Positions 30,905-41,354 are shown, counted from the first letter of the stretch. The stretch: DNA of 64,000 nucleotides from Muscardinus avellanarius (GCA_963383645.1 OY726567.1:71384947-71448946); one strand, 5' to 3'. Notes: a model not told the origin generated them from the sequence alone. Program-made: numbers and translations.

Positions 30905-31154
30905 GCCTAGGGGTCTTGAGTCCCTGCCCCCATCTTCCTATCAAGCTCCATGACCACGGGTCAGGGCAGCACCCTCACAGCCCGAGGAAGAGCCCCTGCC
31001 AAGGCCTGCCCTGTTGGTTTCCAGTGACCCAGCGCGGCCCGCCTGCGCCTCTGGGGAGGCACTGGGTGTCCTCTTGTCTTTCAAGTCGGAGCTGACCTCA
31101 AAGGGCAGAGGGCGGGGCCTGCGGACACCTCACCCACTCCCCTTCCCTCCAGTC
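30905..31154. other. Unique intronic sequence
   Basis: Nothing recognisable. Confidence 0.45.
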
Positions 31155-31405
31155 TCCTCAGAAGAAATTGCTTTAATATTATTTACAAGAGCGGCAGACC
31201 AGAGGAGTTGGGGGAAGATGAGTCTTTTTATGACCGGGGAGGAGTGGAAACCCGAGCAGGGAATGTTCAATATTAATACCATCGCCTCGGCGTGGAATCC
31301 GGTCTTCTTGGTAACCGGAGGCCGTTCACACAAGCTCCCTGGAGGAATGCCTTCCACAAACTTGGATGTGAACTAATTAAGTTTGCACAGTTAATCAGGA
31401 CCGGC
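31155..31405. promoter_or_regulatory. AT-rich island 12 (candidate conserved non-coding element)
   Basis: TGCTTTAATATTATTTACAA, GAGTCTTTTTATGACCGG, TGTTCAATATTAATACCATC, GTGAACTAATTAAGTTTGC, GTTAATCAGGACC. Two paired ATTAAT/TAATTA cores in 250 bp, no repeat. Role inferred. Confidence 0.45.
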
Positions 31406-32054
31406 TGCCTTGGAGACGCAGAACGCACAGACCAGAGGCGGGCTGTGGGGAGCTGTGGAGCAACTGCTCTTTACCTCACGGCAGCCCTCCTGCCTGCAGG
31501 CCGGCTCCCCGCCTGGCCTCGGCCTCCTCTGCCGGGGCCCCGCCCCCTTCTGGTTATGGAGGCCCAGGCTGGGACAGAGCCCTGAGCTCATGTGCCTGGG
31601 GCCTGGCAGCTTGGCGAGCCAGACAATGGCTCTAGTGCCCTGTTGAAGTCTTAGGGGGCCGATGGTCCAGCCCATCTGTGTGACAAGCAGTGTCCTCCCA
31701 GACTGGTCCAGACAGTGCTGCACAGCTGAACAGCCTCATCCTGTGACACAGGGTACCAGGCTTGGTCTGGGCTAGGAATCCAGCTGGTCACGAGGGTCTT
31801 CTAAGCTGAGCTCTGGGGAGTCTAGGGGGGTACCATGCCAGGCACGGTCTGTGGCTGAGGACTGGGAGCCAGGTGCCTAGGGTGGGAGGCACCCAGGTGT
31901 CTGCTGAACCAGATACCAAGGTGAGAATACGGACACCTGCGCCCAGATGCAGCGGGTCCCTAGCACTCTCACCCCTCAGGACAAGGCTGCCAGGGGGTGG
32001 TCCTTTCAGTGCTCGCCTGGGGAATCCCTAAGTGATGGTGACATCATTCTTTTT
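31406..32054. other. Unique GC-rich intronic sequence
   Basis: Nothing recognisable. Confidence 0.45.
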
Positions 32055-32209
32055 GATGGTTCTAGGGATTGGATCTAGGCATGTTCTAACTCTGAGCTAT
32101 ATCCTAAGACAGATCTATTTTATTCAGAAACAGGGTTTTGCTCAGTTGCCAGCACATGATGGCCTTGGACCTACCATCCTCCTGTCTTAACTTCCCAAAG
32201 TACTGGGCT
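32055..32209 (-). mobile_element. Diverged antisense B1-ID SINE, truncated at the tRNA insertion
   Basis: GGTTCTAGGGATTGGATCTA (ID), TTTTGCTCAGTTGCCAGCAC (B1), ending in CCCAAAGTACTGGGCT at 32194-32209, which is repeated after the tRNA fragment. Confidence 0.8.
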
Positions 32210-32214
32210 AGGAG

Positions 32215-32252
32215 GCGTTGGTGGTATAGTGGTGAGCATAGCTGCCTTCCAA
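32215..32252 (+). pseudogene. 5' half of tRNA-Gly(TCC), tailless retrocopy
   Basis: From memory the first 38 bases equal mature tRNA-Gly-TCC: GCGTTGGTGGTATAGTGG (acceptor and D arm) through the anticodon stem to CTTCCAA, where identity stops inside the anticodon loop. A 15-bp direct repeat CCAAAGTACTGGGCT lies at 32195-32209 and 32249-32263. This fits reverse transcription of a tRNA or its 5' half, with no A tail. Five extra bases (AGGAG) precede the tRNA 5' end. The A box (TAGTGG region) is kept; B box and 3' half are absent, so it cannot make tRNA. Confidence 0.85.
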
Positions 32253-32304
32253 AGTACTGGGCTCCCAAATGATTCTTTGTTTCTTTTTTAAAATGTATTT
32301 TGTT

Positions 32305-32503
32305 TTGGTACTGGGGATTGAACCTGGGGGCATTCTAACTCTAAGCTGCTTTTCACAGTTTTTTTTTTTTTATTTTGAAACAGGATCTTGCTAGGTTGCT
32401 GAGGGGCTCACTAAATTGCTGAGGCTGGCTTTGAACCTGCACTACTCCTGTCTCAGCCATTCCAAGTACTATGACTACAGGCATGCGTTCCTGCACCCAG
32501 CTC
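32305..32503 (-). mobile_element. B1-ID dimeric SINE
   Basis: TTGGTACTGGGGATTGAACC (ID), T-run, to GTTCCTGCACCCAGCTCC (B1). Confidence 0.9.
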
Positions 32504-32794
32504 CTAAGTGATTCCTTAAAGCTCTTCCGAGTATCCACTGCTGACTAAGCTGTACCTCGTCTGCCGACGAAGAGAGAGCTGAGTGAGGAAAGGGGCGACA
32601 AGCAGTGGAAGAGGCGCTGTTGCGACTGGCTGGGTCTATCCCAGGGGACAGTGGGGGACCCTGAGGGCCGCCACTCAAGAAGCACCAGGATGGCCCCCAA
32701 CCAGGAGGCAGAGGGTAGCCGTGCCCCAGGAGCAACAGGTACACACACAGGCGGAGTGACGGAGTGAGCGTGCGGAGACAGTGGGAGCCAGGTG
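32504..32794. other. Unique intronic sequence
   Basis: Nothing recognisable. Confidence 0.45.
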
Positions 32795-32888
32795 TTAAGT
32801 GCTTGCTGAAGCCAGCGCTGTGCCGGGCATGTAACCCCTGTCACTCAGCCCCATCTAATGTGACAGCATCCTCCTGAATCTCCACTCA
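32795..32888 (+). repeat. Possible MIR/L2 remnant
   Basis: TTAAGTGCTTGCTGAAGCCA and GCGCTGTGCCGGGCATG resemble the TGAGCACCTACTATGTGCCAGGCACTG-type block. Diverged. Confidence 0.4.
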
Positions 32889-33022
32889 CCAGAGGGGAGA
32901 AGAGGCTGCAGAGGTAGGAGGCCAGAGAGGAGAAGAGGCTGCTGGAGCAGGAGGCCAGAGAGGAGAAGAGGCTGCAGAGGTAGGAGGCCAGAGAGAAGAG
33001 GCTGCAGAGGTGGGAGGCCAAG
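32889..33022 (+). repeat. 33-bp minisatellite, about four copies
   Basis: The unit GAGGCTGCAGAGGTAGGAGG CCAGAGAGGAGAA starts at 32902, 32935, 32968 and 32998. Spacings are 33, 33 and 30 bp; the third unit lost 3 bp. The second unit differs at its middle (CTGGAGCAG). All lengths are multiples of three, so a leucine/serine-rich minus frame stays open through it by arithmetic, not coding. Confidence 0.93.
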
Positions 33023-33025
33023 AGC

Positions 33026-33839
33026 ATCGGCGTGGCATTCAGCAGGACCAGTTGCCTGCCTCCTGCTGGAGTGGGTTAGCCCAGCACTGGGTGGCCCAGT
33101 GATGGAGTAGCAGGGCTGGAGCAGACCACAACGGTGGAAGCTTGAGACCCAAGGCCTTGGCCAGCGGGGTGGCAAGGAGAGCCCGGGGCAGACTGGAGCC
33201 CGCAGGGCTGGTGGGAGCAGTCAGCACTGCTGACAGCATGGTGTGGTGAAGGGCTTCCTCTGGTCGCTAGAGTAGCCAGGACTGCTGCCAGGGATGAGCA
33301 ATGCGGCTGGCTCCCGGCACGAGGAGGGAGCGTGAGAGCTGAGGCCAGCGGGTGCTGGCTGCGGCGGGCAGATGGTCCCAGGAGATGCAGAAGGGAGCAG
33401 CTTCCTGCATAGAAGCGGGGTGCTGGGCCTGCGCTCCAGACCCTGAGGGGAGCGCCAGCAGTGGTACCTGCTCCTGGAGGCCTCCCGGCAGCTCCCACAA
33501 CCAGGACGGAGCCTGGGAGCCTGTCTGCTGGGTCCTTTGCAGAGAGAAAAGTGGGAAGCGCGTCTCCTGCAGCATGTCGCCATCCTCGTCTCTGCTGCGC
33601 CCAGCACATCTCAGAAAGGCCTGATTGTAATTCTACCTGCTGCTCTAGACCAATTCTCATTCCGGGCACCTCCCTGGCTGAGGCTTCCCGAAGGCAGGAA
33701 CAGAGGGCGGTGAGGCCATTGTTCCTCTGCCTCTAACCAAGGTTTCCTTCCTCGGGATGGCTAGGAAGGGGACATGAAGGGCGGCCTCGCATCAAAGGGA
33801 TGGGAGGGCTGGCACGGTGGGCCTAGCTATCAGCTCTGG
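33026..33839. other. Unique GC-rich intronic sequence
   Basis: A 197-codon minus frame (33076-33669) is open but has no recognised domain, and overlapping frames are also open. Not called. Confidence 0.4.
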
Positions 33840-34080
33840 ACATTAACTGGAGCTGAGCGTGTTTGAATGACTTATTAAAAATAGATTACGATGCATTTAA
33901 GAGAGTCTCTGCCCAGATAAGGATCACATAATTAAAATATCGTCCTTGCTTGCCTCTCCCTTACCTCTTGTAATGAAGAGCGACACTGGGCTCTAAGAAA
34001 TCCTGTGTCCCATCTTTCACAGGGCTGCGCGCCGCTTGGAATACAGCAGGAGGGAGGCCGTGAACGCCATCTCCTGATTC
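33840..34080. promoter_or_regulatory. AT-rich island 13 (candidate conserved non-coding element)
   Basis: GACTTATTAAAAATAGATTA carries a MEF2-type TTAAAAATAG, CCAGATAAGGATCAC a GATA site, CACATAATTAAAATATCG a homeodomain core. Repeat-free. Role inferred. Confidence 0.42.
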
Positions 34081-34297
34081 ATGTGCGTTTGGTTGCTGCT
34101 ATTTCCGAGACCCAGGGAAGGACCTCGCTGCAACCCACTGAGAGCCCAGTATGAGGCGTGCCTGGGGGCCTCCTACCCGCGGGCACACGTGGCCCCACAG
34201 TGGTCCTGAGGGGGTGGCCGATTTGCCCCAGATTGCATGGCAACACGGTTGGGACCCACACTTCGTTTTTAGTTTTGTTTTTTATTTGCTTTTGTTT

Positions 34298-34440
34298 TGG
34301 GGCTAGAGATTGAACCCGGGTATAGCACCTCCAAACTACTCTTTTTATTTTTGAAAGAGTCTTGCTAAGTCGCTGGGGCGAATCTTCAACCCGTGATTTT
34401 CCCAAGTACTGGGATTACAGGCACGCACCACTGTCACAGC
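34298..34440 (-). mobile_element. B1-ID SINE, shortened
   Basis: GGGCTAGAGATTGAACCCGG (ID) to GCACGCACCACTGTCACAGC (B1). Confidence 0.85.
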
Positions 34441-34477
34441 CCCCAACTCCACCTTTTTCTTCTTCTTTTTTTTTCTT

Positions 34478-34667
34478 GTGGTACTGGGGGTTGAACCCAG
34501 GAACCTTCTGCCTCTGAGTTACACCCCGAGTGATTTTTAATTTTTTATTTTGTGGCAGAGTCTCACTAAATTTTTGAGGGTCTTGCTGAGCTGCTGAGAC
34601 TGGCCTCAAACTTGCAATCCTCTGGTCTTAGTACTGAGATTATAGGTGTGTGCCACCACACCCGGCT
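34478..34667 (-). mobile_element. B1-ID dimeric SINE
   Basis: TGGTACTGGGGGTTGAACCC (ID) to TGTGCCACCACACCCGGCTC (B1). Confidence 0.9.
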
Positions 34668-34703
34668 CCAAACTTCCATTCTTTTCTTTTTTCTTTTTTT
34701 TGG

Positions 34704-34906
34704 GTGGTACTGGGGGTGGAACCCAGGGGCTTTTCTACCTCCGGGCTACACTCCCAGACCTATTTTATACTTTATTTGAAAACAGGATCTCACTCAGTTG
34801 CTGAGAGCCTCACTAAGTAGCGGAGGCTGGCTTCGAGCCTGTGCGTTCGTCCAGTCTCAGCCTCCCAAGCATGGGGATTACAAGCGTGCGTCACCACGCC
34901 TGGCTC
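34704..34906 (-). mobile_element. B1-ID dimeric SINE (young type)
   Basis: TGGTACTGGGGGTGGAACCC, CCTCCGGGCTACACTCCCAG, and GCATGGGGATTACAAGCGTG at the B1 end; like the copy at 752-977. TCCAAACT flanks both sides (34667-34674 and about 34906-34913), a likely short target-site duplication. Confidence 0.9.
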
Positions 34907-34913
34907 CAAACTC

Positions 34914-35685
34914 TTATTTTCTGACAGCCTGAGTTAGCCAGAACTTTCCCAACTTGTGCAGAGTCACCACAGATATTGTTACTCCCTCCCCAGCTCCTGA
35001 GTAGAGGGGCGGCATGGGCTTCTCCAGCCTCTGGTTCTGTCCAGCACCCGCCATCAGCTGTGCCCTCCTTGGGCCAGGACTTCCGAGCTGCGAGCTGCTG
35101 GGTGCACTTTCAGGTTTGTCTCTCAGCAGCTGAGGCTGATGGCCGCTCTCCGGGGCGGCCTCCCTCCTGCCTGCAGCCCCCCGTCGATGGTCCATGCATA
35201 TGAAGAGCTCGGAGCCCTCTCTAGCCTCAGCCAGGAGCAACAGACAAGAACACGAGACCTGGAACCACCAGCGCAGCAGCAGAGGAGGCCCGCTGGCACG
35301 CCTGAGGACCTGCGGATTGTCTCTCTCCAGTGTTACACAGACGTCTGAGGCCGACCCGGCAGTCAGCACAGAGCACACGCATGCAGGAGCCCTGCGTCCT
35401 GAGCACCGCACCCCTACCCGGTGGTGTCCATTCCTACACTTGGAATGCCGCAGAACGCTGAGAGGTCGAGCGGGCTCGGAGGCTGCAAAGACTCATGGGA
35501 GTGAATCCACGTGCAAGGAGCCCAAAGAGAACCGGCCCCGCAGACCTGAGAGCCAGCCGGAAAGGACCCAAGACGGGAGCAGCGTGCGGAGCCCCGCACA
35601 CGGACGCACACAGGCCGCACAAAGCCGCCTCCTGCCACCGCTCCTGTCATCTGACCCAGGCATGCCTCTTTGTTCTATTTAATTT
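34914..35685. other. Unique GC-rich intronic sequence
   Basis: Nothing recognisable. Open frames on both strands. Confidence 0.45.
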
Positions 35686-35882
35686 TGTGGTGCTAGGGAT
35701 TAAACCCAGTGGCGTGCTACTTCAGAACTATATCCTCAGCCCTTTTTATTGACTGATTTTTATTTTGAGGCAGGGTCTCATTAATTTGCTGAGGGCCTCA
35801 ATCAGTTGCTGGGGCTGGCTTTACATCTATGATCCTCCTGTCTCAGCCTCCCAAGGCCTGGGATTACAGGTATGTGCCACCC
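35686..35882 (-). mobile_element. B1-ID dimeric SINE
   Basis: GTGGTGCTAGGGATTAAACC (ID) to GGATTACAGGTATGTGCCAC (B1). CCAAGTATGCCTCTTCTG and CAGGCATGCCTCTTTGT flank it. Confidence 0.9.
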
Positions 35883-36439
35883 AAGTATGCCTCTTCTGCT
35901 TCCGGTCATGTCATTACCACCATCTGCAGGGTCTGCCCAGTGGCTCTTGATGGGCTAATCCCTACACTCCAGTGACTTCCAGGACCCTGAAGGGAAGCAC
36001 AGCAATGGCGTGCCTGTATTAGATACTGTTCGTGTGTTTCCAGGCCTCTGCCTGTGGGTCCTTGTGGTCCAAGGGCAGGCTGAGGACTGGTCAGTCCTGC
36101 TGACAGCTAGTCAGACACACACTCTTTATCGCTGGTGCTTTTGCAGCAGTGAGCCAGGCCTGTATGTTCAGAGATAACACACAGATGCCCGGCTGGCAGC
36201 TGAGCACGACCAGCACGTTGTGTAGGAGCCCAGTCGCAGATGGACAGACATCAGGGCTTGTTCTGCAGAGCTGTCCAGCATCCCTGACACGCGCGGGATT
36301 CTCCACACCCCCGTGGTGGCACCAGTGGGCAGGTGACATGGTGCTGAGTGTGGTCACCTTGTTCCAGGATGTCTTTTCCTGCAGATAAGAATGGTTCCGT
36401 GGGCTACCAAGCAGGATCCGCCAAGACACAACAGACCCG
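35883..36439. other. Unique intronic sequence
   Basis: Nothing recognisable. Confidence 0.45.
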
Positions 36440-36715
36440 GGCCACAGGCCTGGCTGTGTGACCCCGGTACGCAGGTCCAGCAGCGTGACCCTCCCAGCGC
36501 ACCCAATAAACAGTGACCTCAGCACATGAGCCCAACAGTGAGTCTGCACCTCCGGACTTTAGACAGGGACCAGCCACGGACACAGTGGTGTGATGCCACC
36601 CATGATGTTCGCATGGTAACCAACCCCAACACACCCAATACACAGTGACCAGCCACAGGCACAGTGCTGTGGCCCCCAGTACATGCCCCCAGCAGTATGA
36701 ACCCCAGCGTGAGGC
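36440..36715 (+). repeat. Degenerate ~79-bp tandem repeat
   Basis: Unit A 36440-36518 (GCCACAGGCCTGGCTGTGTG ... CGCACCCAATAAACAGTGAC), unit B 36573-36651 (GCCACGGACACAGTGGTGTG ... ACACCCAATACACAGTGACC), and partial unit C from 36652 (GCCACAGGCACAGTGCTGTG). B and C are directly adjacent; A is separated by about 54 bp. Confidence 0.65.
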
Positions 36716-37239
36716 TCGGTAGTGTGCCGCCTGGGCACAGTCTTCACCCCACAGGGAGGACACAGGGCCTCTGCTCCATCACATGCTGAGGCTGAGCAGC
36801 GGCAGCAGCTGCCCACCAGCCTGGCGCTTCCCAAGCTCTCTTCTATGGATGACTCCCCAGGACCCTGCTCCATGCAGGCTGGGAGCCAGCAGGCCTGGGG
36901 TGGAGCTGACCTCCACATCCCTGACGACCCCACGGGGAGCTGATGCTGCAGATCCATGGGCAACACGTGGAAAATCCTAAGGCAATGGTGGGAGACACGG
37001 TGCTAGCACCCACCTACATAGCTGCTCAGGGTCAGGGGCAGGAAGTCCATCAGGGTGGCTTGTGGGCCACAGATACCCGGGAGACCCTTTAGGGGATTAG
37101 CCATCAGCAGTGTGTGTGAGACCTCACATGTGCCCCAAAACTCCCCATGCAGACTGAGCCCCACAGTGTTCACGGAGGACACGTCCTCCTGGGGTCCTGG
37201 GCTAGCGTCTCCTGCTGACCACCCAGCACGCACGGCATT
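36716..37239. other. Unique intronic sequence
   Basis: Nothing recognisable. Confidence 0.45.
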
Positions 37240-37345
37240 CTCCTGTGTGTGCCCGTCCAGTTCCTCTGCTACTCATCTCTCAAGGGCAGGGACCATGTCC
37301 TGCATCCCTTAACTCCTGGAGAATTCACAGCCCAGGACTAGGTAC
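37240..37345 (+). repeat. Possible MIR/L2 3' remnant
   Basis: CTCAAGGGCAGGGACCATGT then CCCAGGACTAGGTACACAG resemble the L2/MIR end (GAGGGCAGGGACCGTGTCT ... GCCTGGCACA). Confidence 0.5.
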
Positions 37346-37424
37346 ACAGAACCGTCCAAAATACTGCGGTCTGCTCCCACCGCGAGCGGCGACAGGCTCT
37401 CAACACCCTCCCCTTCCCGCCAGC

Positions 37425-37649
37425 CTTCGTCACTACGGCGACTTAAAAAACACTGAAAAATGTGACAAGAGTAAATGTAATCATGCTCTAACCTGGTTGT
37501 GCCATTAATCTCCCAGCCACCGATGGGTAATTTAATTAGAGTGAGTTTGTAATGAGTTACAATCATCAATTAGCACCATCACAGCGAACACGAGCTGAGG
37601 GGAGCCACGAGGACTACGGTCCATCGTGGTAATTAAAGAGCTGGCTCTG
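37425..37649. promoter_or_regulatory. AT-rich island 14 (candidate conserved non-coding element)
   Basis: GTGCCATTAATCTCCCAG, GGGTAATTTAATTAGAGTGA, GTAATGAGTTACAATCATCA, ATTAGCACC, GTGGTAATTAAAGAGC. At least four TAATT/ATTA cores in 150 bp, the densest such block in the window. Repeat-free. Role inferred. Confidence 0.47.
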
Positions 37650-37845
37650 CCGTGCGTGGTGGTGCACACCTGTAATCCCAGTACTTGGAAGGCTAAGACA
37701 AGAGGATCAGAGGTTCGAGGCTAGCAACTTAGCAAGGACCTTAGCAACTTAGATCTTCTTTTGAAATAAAAAACAACAACAATAAAATAGGGCTGGAGAT
37801 GTAGCTTAGAGGTGGAATCCACCTGGGTCCAATCCCCAGTACCAA

Positions 37846-37847
<2 letters not shown>
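37650..37847 (+). mobile_element. B1-ID dimeric SINE
   Basis: GCCGTGCGTGGTGGTGCACA to GGTCCAATCCCCAGTACCAA, tail turned into a CA repeat. Confidence 0.9.

Positions 37848-37890
<43 letters not shown>
37848..37890 (+). repeat. (CA)n microsatellite
   Basis: About 21 uninterrupted CA units at the SINE tail. Confidence 0.98.
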
Positions 37891-37891
<1 letters not shown>

Positions 37892-38867
37892 CTCTGTGTA
37901 TCACTAGGCCTCTATGTGACTTCACTGGGCTATTAGTATGGGGTATGATGTCTAGCAGGCCTAACCTGGCCTCCACCAAGGTGCCCCTGGTGGGGCGAAG
38001 AAAGTCAGGCTGACTCCTGAGGGAGCTGGTGGTGCTGCCCTGGAAGGAGCAGGCTCATCATTTCAGGCAGCGATCTACACACACAACACATAGACAGAGG
38101 TTTATTTGCCCATGGGTCTGGAGATTTCAGTCCATGTATACATAGTCTGTTTGTGTTGGCTGCCAAGCAGGAGCCGAGGCTACAGGTCTTTAGGGCATGG
38201 TGGTGGGGATCAGAGAGAGCAGAGGAGGGGCCCCAGGCCACACTCCTGGGGACCCACCTCCAGCTGAGCCCTGCCGTCAGAGGCCACAGCCCCAGGACCT
38301 TCCTCAGAGCATGGCTGCCTCCAGAGCACGAGGCTGGGGGGCCTTTTTACTTTCAAACTATAACACTTGCCCTGCTGGGGTCGTAGGGCTCCCAGACAGC
38401 CAGTGATGGAGCCGGTGACCAGCAGAAGGCCCTGTGAAGGCCAAAGTCTCTAAGCCAAAGGGCGCCCTTCATACGCTTTTCTGCCCCCTCTGCCACCTGG
38501 TGGTGCTGGGGCAGACCCGGAGCCCAAACTTGGCTGGTGAAATGTTAGACGGAGGTCCAGCCTGGTGATAGGCCTGACTTGAGTCGGCAGCGTGGGAAAG
38601 AGCAGGAGGACCTGTGTGGGCAGGTGGGTTGTGGCTCCATCGTGCACACCTGGTTCAGATGCTGCTCAGCACACACCCAGCATGATGAGGCCCTGGGCTG
38701 GTGACGACAGAATAGCCTTCCCCCTTCCCCAGTGGTCCAGTGGCCTGGTGTCCCAGCCTGACATCTGCTCTTGCCATCTCAGGACAGACCAGGGGTTCTG
38801 GGACTCCATACTTTCCCATGAAGCAGCGGCTCAGAAACCTCTTCATTCCTTGAGGAACTAAGGAGCT
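37891..38867. other. Unique intronic sequence
   Basis: Nothing recognisable. Confidence 0.45.
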
Positions 38868-39235
38868 GGGTGCAGTGGTGCACACCTGTAATCCCAGTAC
38901 TTGGAAGGCTAGGACAAGAGGATCGCAGATTCTAAGCCAGCCTTGACAACTTAGTGAGGCTTACTTAAAAAGTAAAGAGGAGGTTGCCGGGCGTGGTGGC
39001 ACATGCTTGTAATCCCCATGCTTGGGAGGCAGAGACAGGAGGATCGTGCAGGTTCGAAGCCAGCCACGCTGGCTTAAGAGACCCTGTTTCAAAATATAAA
39101 AAAATAGGTCTGGGAGTGTAGCCCAGGAGGTAGAAGGGCTTCCAGGAACCCCAGTACCATCACAAAAAAAAAGAGGGCTGGGTGCAGCTCCGAGGCAGAA
39201 TGCCCTTGGGTTCAATCCCCTACACCAAAAGAAAG
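38868..39235 (+). mobile_element. Older SINE split by a younger SINE
   Basis: B1 part 38868-38984 (AGCTGGGTGCAGTGGTGCAC); ID part 39170-39235 (GGGCTGGGTGCAGCTCCGAG ... GGGTTCAATCCCCTACACC). AAAGAGG occurs at both junctions. Confidence 0.88.
38986..39168 (+). mobile_element. Young B1-ID SINE nested in an older SINE
   Basis: GCCGGGCGTGGTGGCACATG; ending AGAAGGGCTTCCAGGAACCC. Confidence 0.92.
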
Positions 39236-39240
39236 AAAAA

Positions 39241-39822
39241 AAAAAAAGTAAGAAGTAATGAATGCTGCAGACCTTACCCTGGGGAAGGTTACTCACACAT
39301 CCACTCAGCCACAGAGCTGGCCTGAGCCAGCCTAGGCCATGCAAGTGGGGTGCAGGCAGGGCCCCTCCTGAGACCGAGTGAGAACAGACACCATACCTAT
39401 CAGCTCAGCACTGGGCAGGGCTTGGGGGCGAGTGGTGGGGCCAGGCTCGGGACCTGGACAGTCTCTCTGCATGCTCCAAAGGAGAACCAAGGCAGCTAGC
39501 TGTCACTGATACGATCAAGGGCGGAGAGCAGAGCACCACGCTCTGTGCTCTCAGGGCCTGTGGGGAGGCGAAGGCTGGGACGGAGGGGCTGTGGGAGGAT
39601 CTTGGCATGGCCTGGGTGGGGAGCAGAAATCAAATACAACAGAACCCAGGCTCTCCTGCCTCAATCTTCAGCCTCTCCACAGAGGGAGAATGGCGTCCAG
39701 CAAAGAAAGTGGAGGCGGCCACTGGCTGTCACCAGAGGTCCATGTGACACAGCGGTCACGGCACAAAGAGGGTGAGACCCAGTGCCCCCTGCAGGTGCTT
39801 TTGCCTGGGGGAAGGGGGCGCG

Positions 39823-39825
<3 letters not shown>
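39241..39825. other. Unique intronic sequence
   Basis: Nothing recognisable. Confidence 0.45.

Positions 39826-39861
<36 letters not shown>
39826..39861 (+). repeat. (CA)n microsatellite
   Basis: About 18 uninterrupted units. Confidence 0.97.
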
Positions 39862-39863
<2 letters not shown>

Positions 39864-40069
39864 ACAATGGCACTGCTGTGAAGCAAGGACCAGGCCACCA
39901 TGCAAAGGACACAGAGGGCTAATGCAGCCAGGAAGGTCAGGGAGGTGTCATGGTTGGGCGCCCTAGCACGTGGCTTGGGGAGCGGGCGGAGGCTGCCCTT
40001 CAATCTTGACCATCTCACAGTGTTCTGCTCAGCATGGGGCTAAGTATGGGTCCCATAAGAAAAACTAAA
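39862..40069. other. Unique intronic sequence
   Basis: Nothing recognisable. Confidence 0.45.
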
Positions 40070-40304
40070 AGAGCCAAATGTAGTGGTACAAGCCTGTAAT
40101 TCCAATACCTGGGAGGCTGAGATAGGAGGATTGCAGGTTTGAGGCTAGACTCTGCAACTTATCAAGGTTCTCAGCAACAAGATCCTGTTTCAAAAAAAGA
40201 AAGAAAGAAAGAAAGAAAAAGAAAAGAAGAAAAGGCTGCCTGGCAGGCAGTGTAGCTTGGAGGTATAATGCCCTTGAGTTAAATTCCCAATACCATATAC
40301 ACAA
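40070..40304 (+). mobile_element. B1-ID dimeric SINE
   Basis: GCCAAATGTAGTGGTACAAG; (GAAA)n spacer at about 40198-40220; ID part CAGTGTAGCTTGGAGGTATA. Confidence 0.87.
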
Positions 40305-41354
40305 AATAAATAAAAAAAAGAAGTAAAAAATAAAAAGGGATATCGAGCTGTTCTCACAGATCCGCACTACCTAGAGACGGGCGTCTCTTTATCGATTGCC
40401 TGGTGGGCTTAGGAATTGACCCAGGAAGGAAAAACATCTTATAACACAGCACCTGCTCCCTGTTCAATTGGGGCCTTGTGCAGACCAGCGTGGCCCGGGG
40501 CCTCCTGCCTGGCACTCATAGCACTCAGCGGTCAGCAGGAGGGAGGGGCAGGCAGAGGGCAGGCCAGGGCGGGCAGGGCTGGAGATACGGATGCCTCTGA
40601 CCATCGGGAACAAACCCCAGGCTGCCTGTGCCCACTGGAGATTGGGCAGGGCATACTCAGAGCCGGGGCTGAAACTACGGAGACCTAGACTTCCCTCTCC
40701 TCTGCAGGACGGGATGAGCAGGACTACCAGGCCAGGTCCTTAGGGCTCGATGCCCCAGGGAAGCCCCTCCAGCAACTCCCTGCCACCCTGAAGTCCCCAC
40801 AGAGGAGCGCCAGCCCCTGGCCCTGTGGCACGGAGCGGCCTTTAATTGCACTACAGCCCTGCTGCCCATTAAGGTCAGCAGAATGCATGCTCGGGAATTG
40901 GCTGGAGCTGCCAAGATTGTGGAAAGCAGGAGCCGGGGACCAGAAGGAAGCGTCCCTCTGTAGGTAGACAGTCTGCCCTGCCTTGGACCAGAAACACTTC
41001 TAGAGGCCACTCGGGGAAAGAGGATGTCGCCTTGTGGACAAGCGTTAAATGTGGACTCTGTGCCTCCTCTGCTGGCTGCTGGCCAATGTCCTGTTGGTCA
41101 GAACCTTCCAGCACGTGACCAGGGAGGAGCGCAGAGCGGGCAGCTACGCAGGGGAGGGGGCGGGGAGAGGGCAGCATGGCAAGGTTCCCAAGCAAAGACA
41201 ATCCTGTTATTCTAGGAAAAGCTCCAGCAGGTAAATATGATACTGCTTACGTTCATTATGTGCGCTCCATATAACAGATAGCTCATACAGATGGACAGGC
41301 TTGTGTGTCCATCCGTGTTACCTAGAGTGGAACGGGCCAGGCGCATGCGCAGCG
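40305..41354. other. Unique intronic sequence
   Basis: Nothing recognised as a gene. CGGCCTTTAATTGCACTACA near 40840 and the AT-rich stretch at 41200-41290 (GGTAAATATGATACTGCTTA, CATTATGTGCGCTCC) may be small conserved elements. Confidence 0.4.

Noticed and set aside
32215..32252. Functional tRNA gene
   Set aside because: Only the 5' half exists; no B box, T arm or acceptor 3' strand.
32845..33175. Leucine/serine repeat protein
   Set aside because: It is the 33-bp minisatellite, whose period is a multiple of three.
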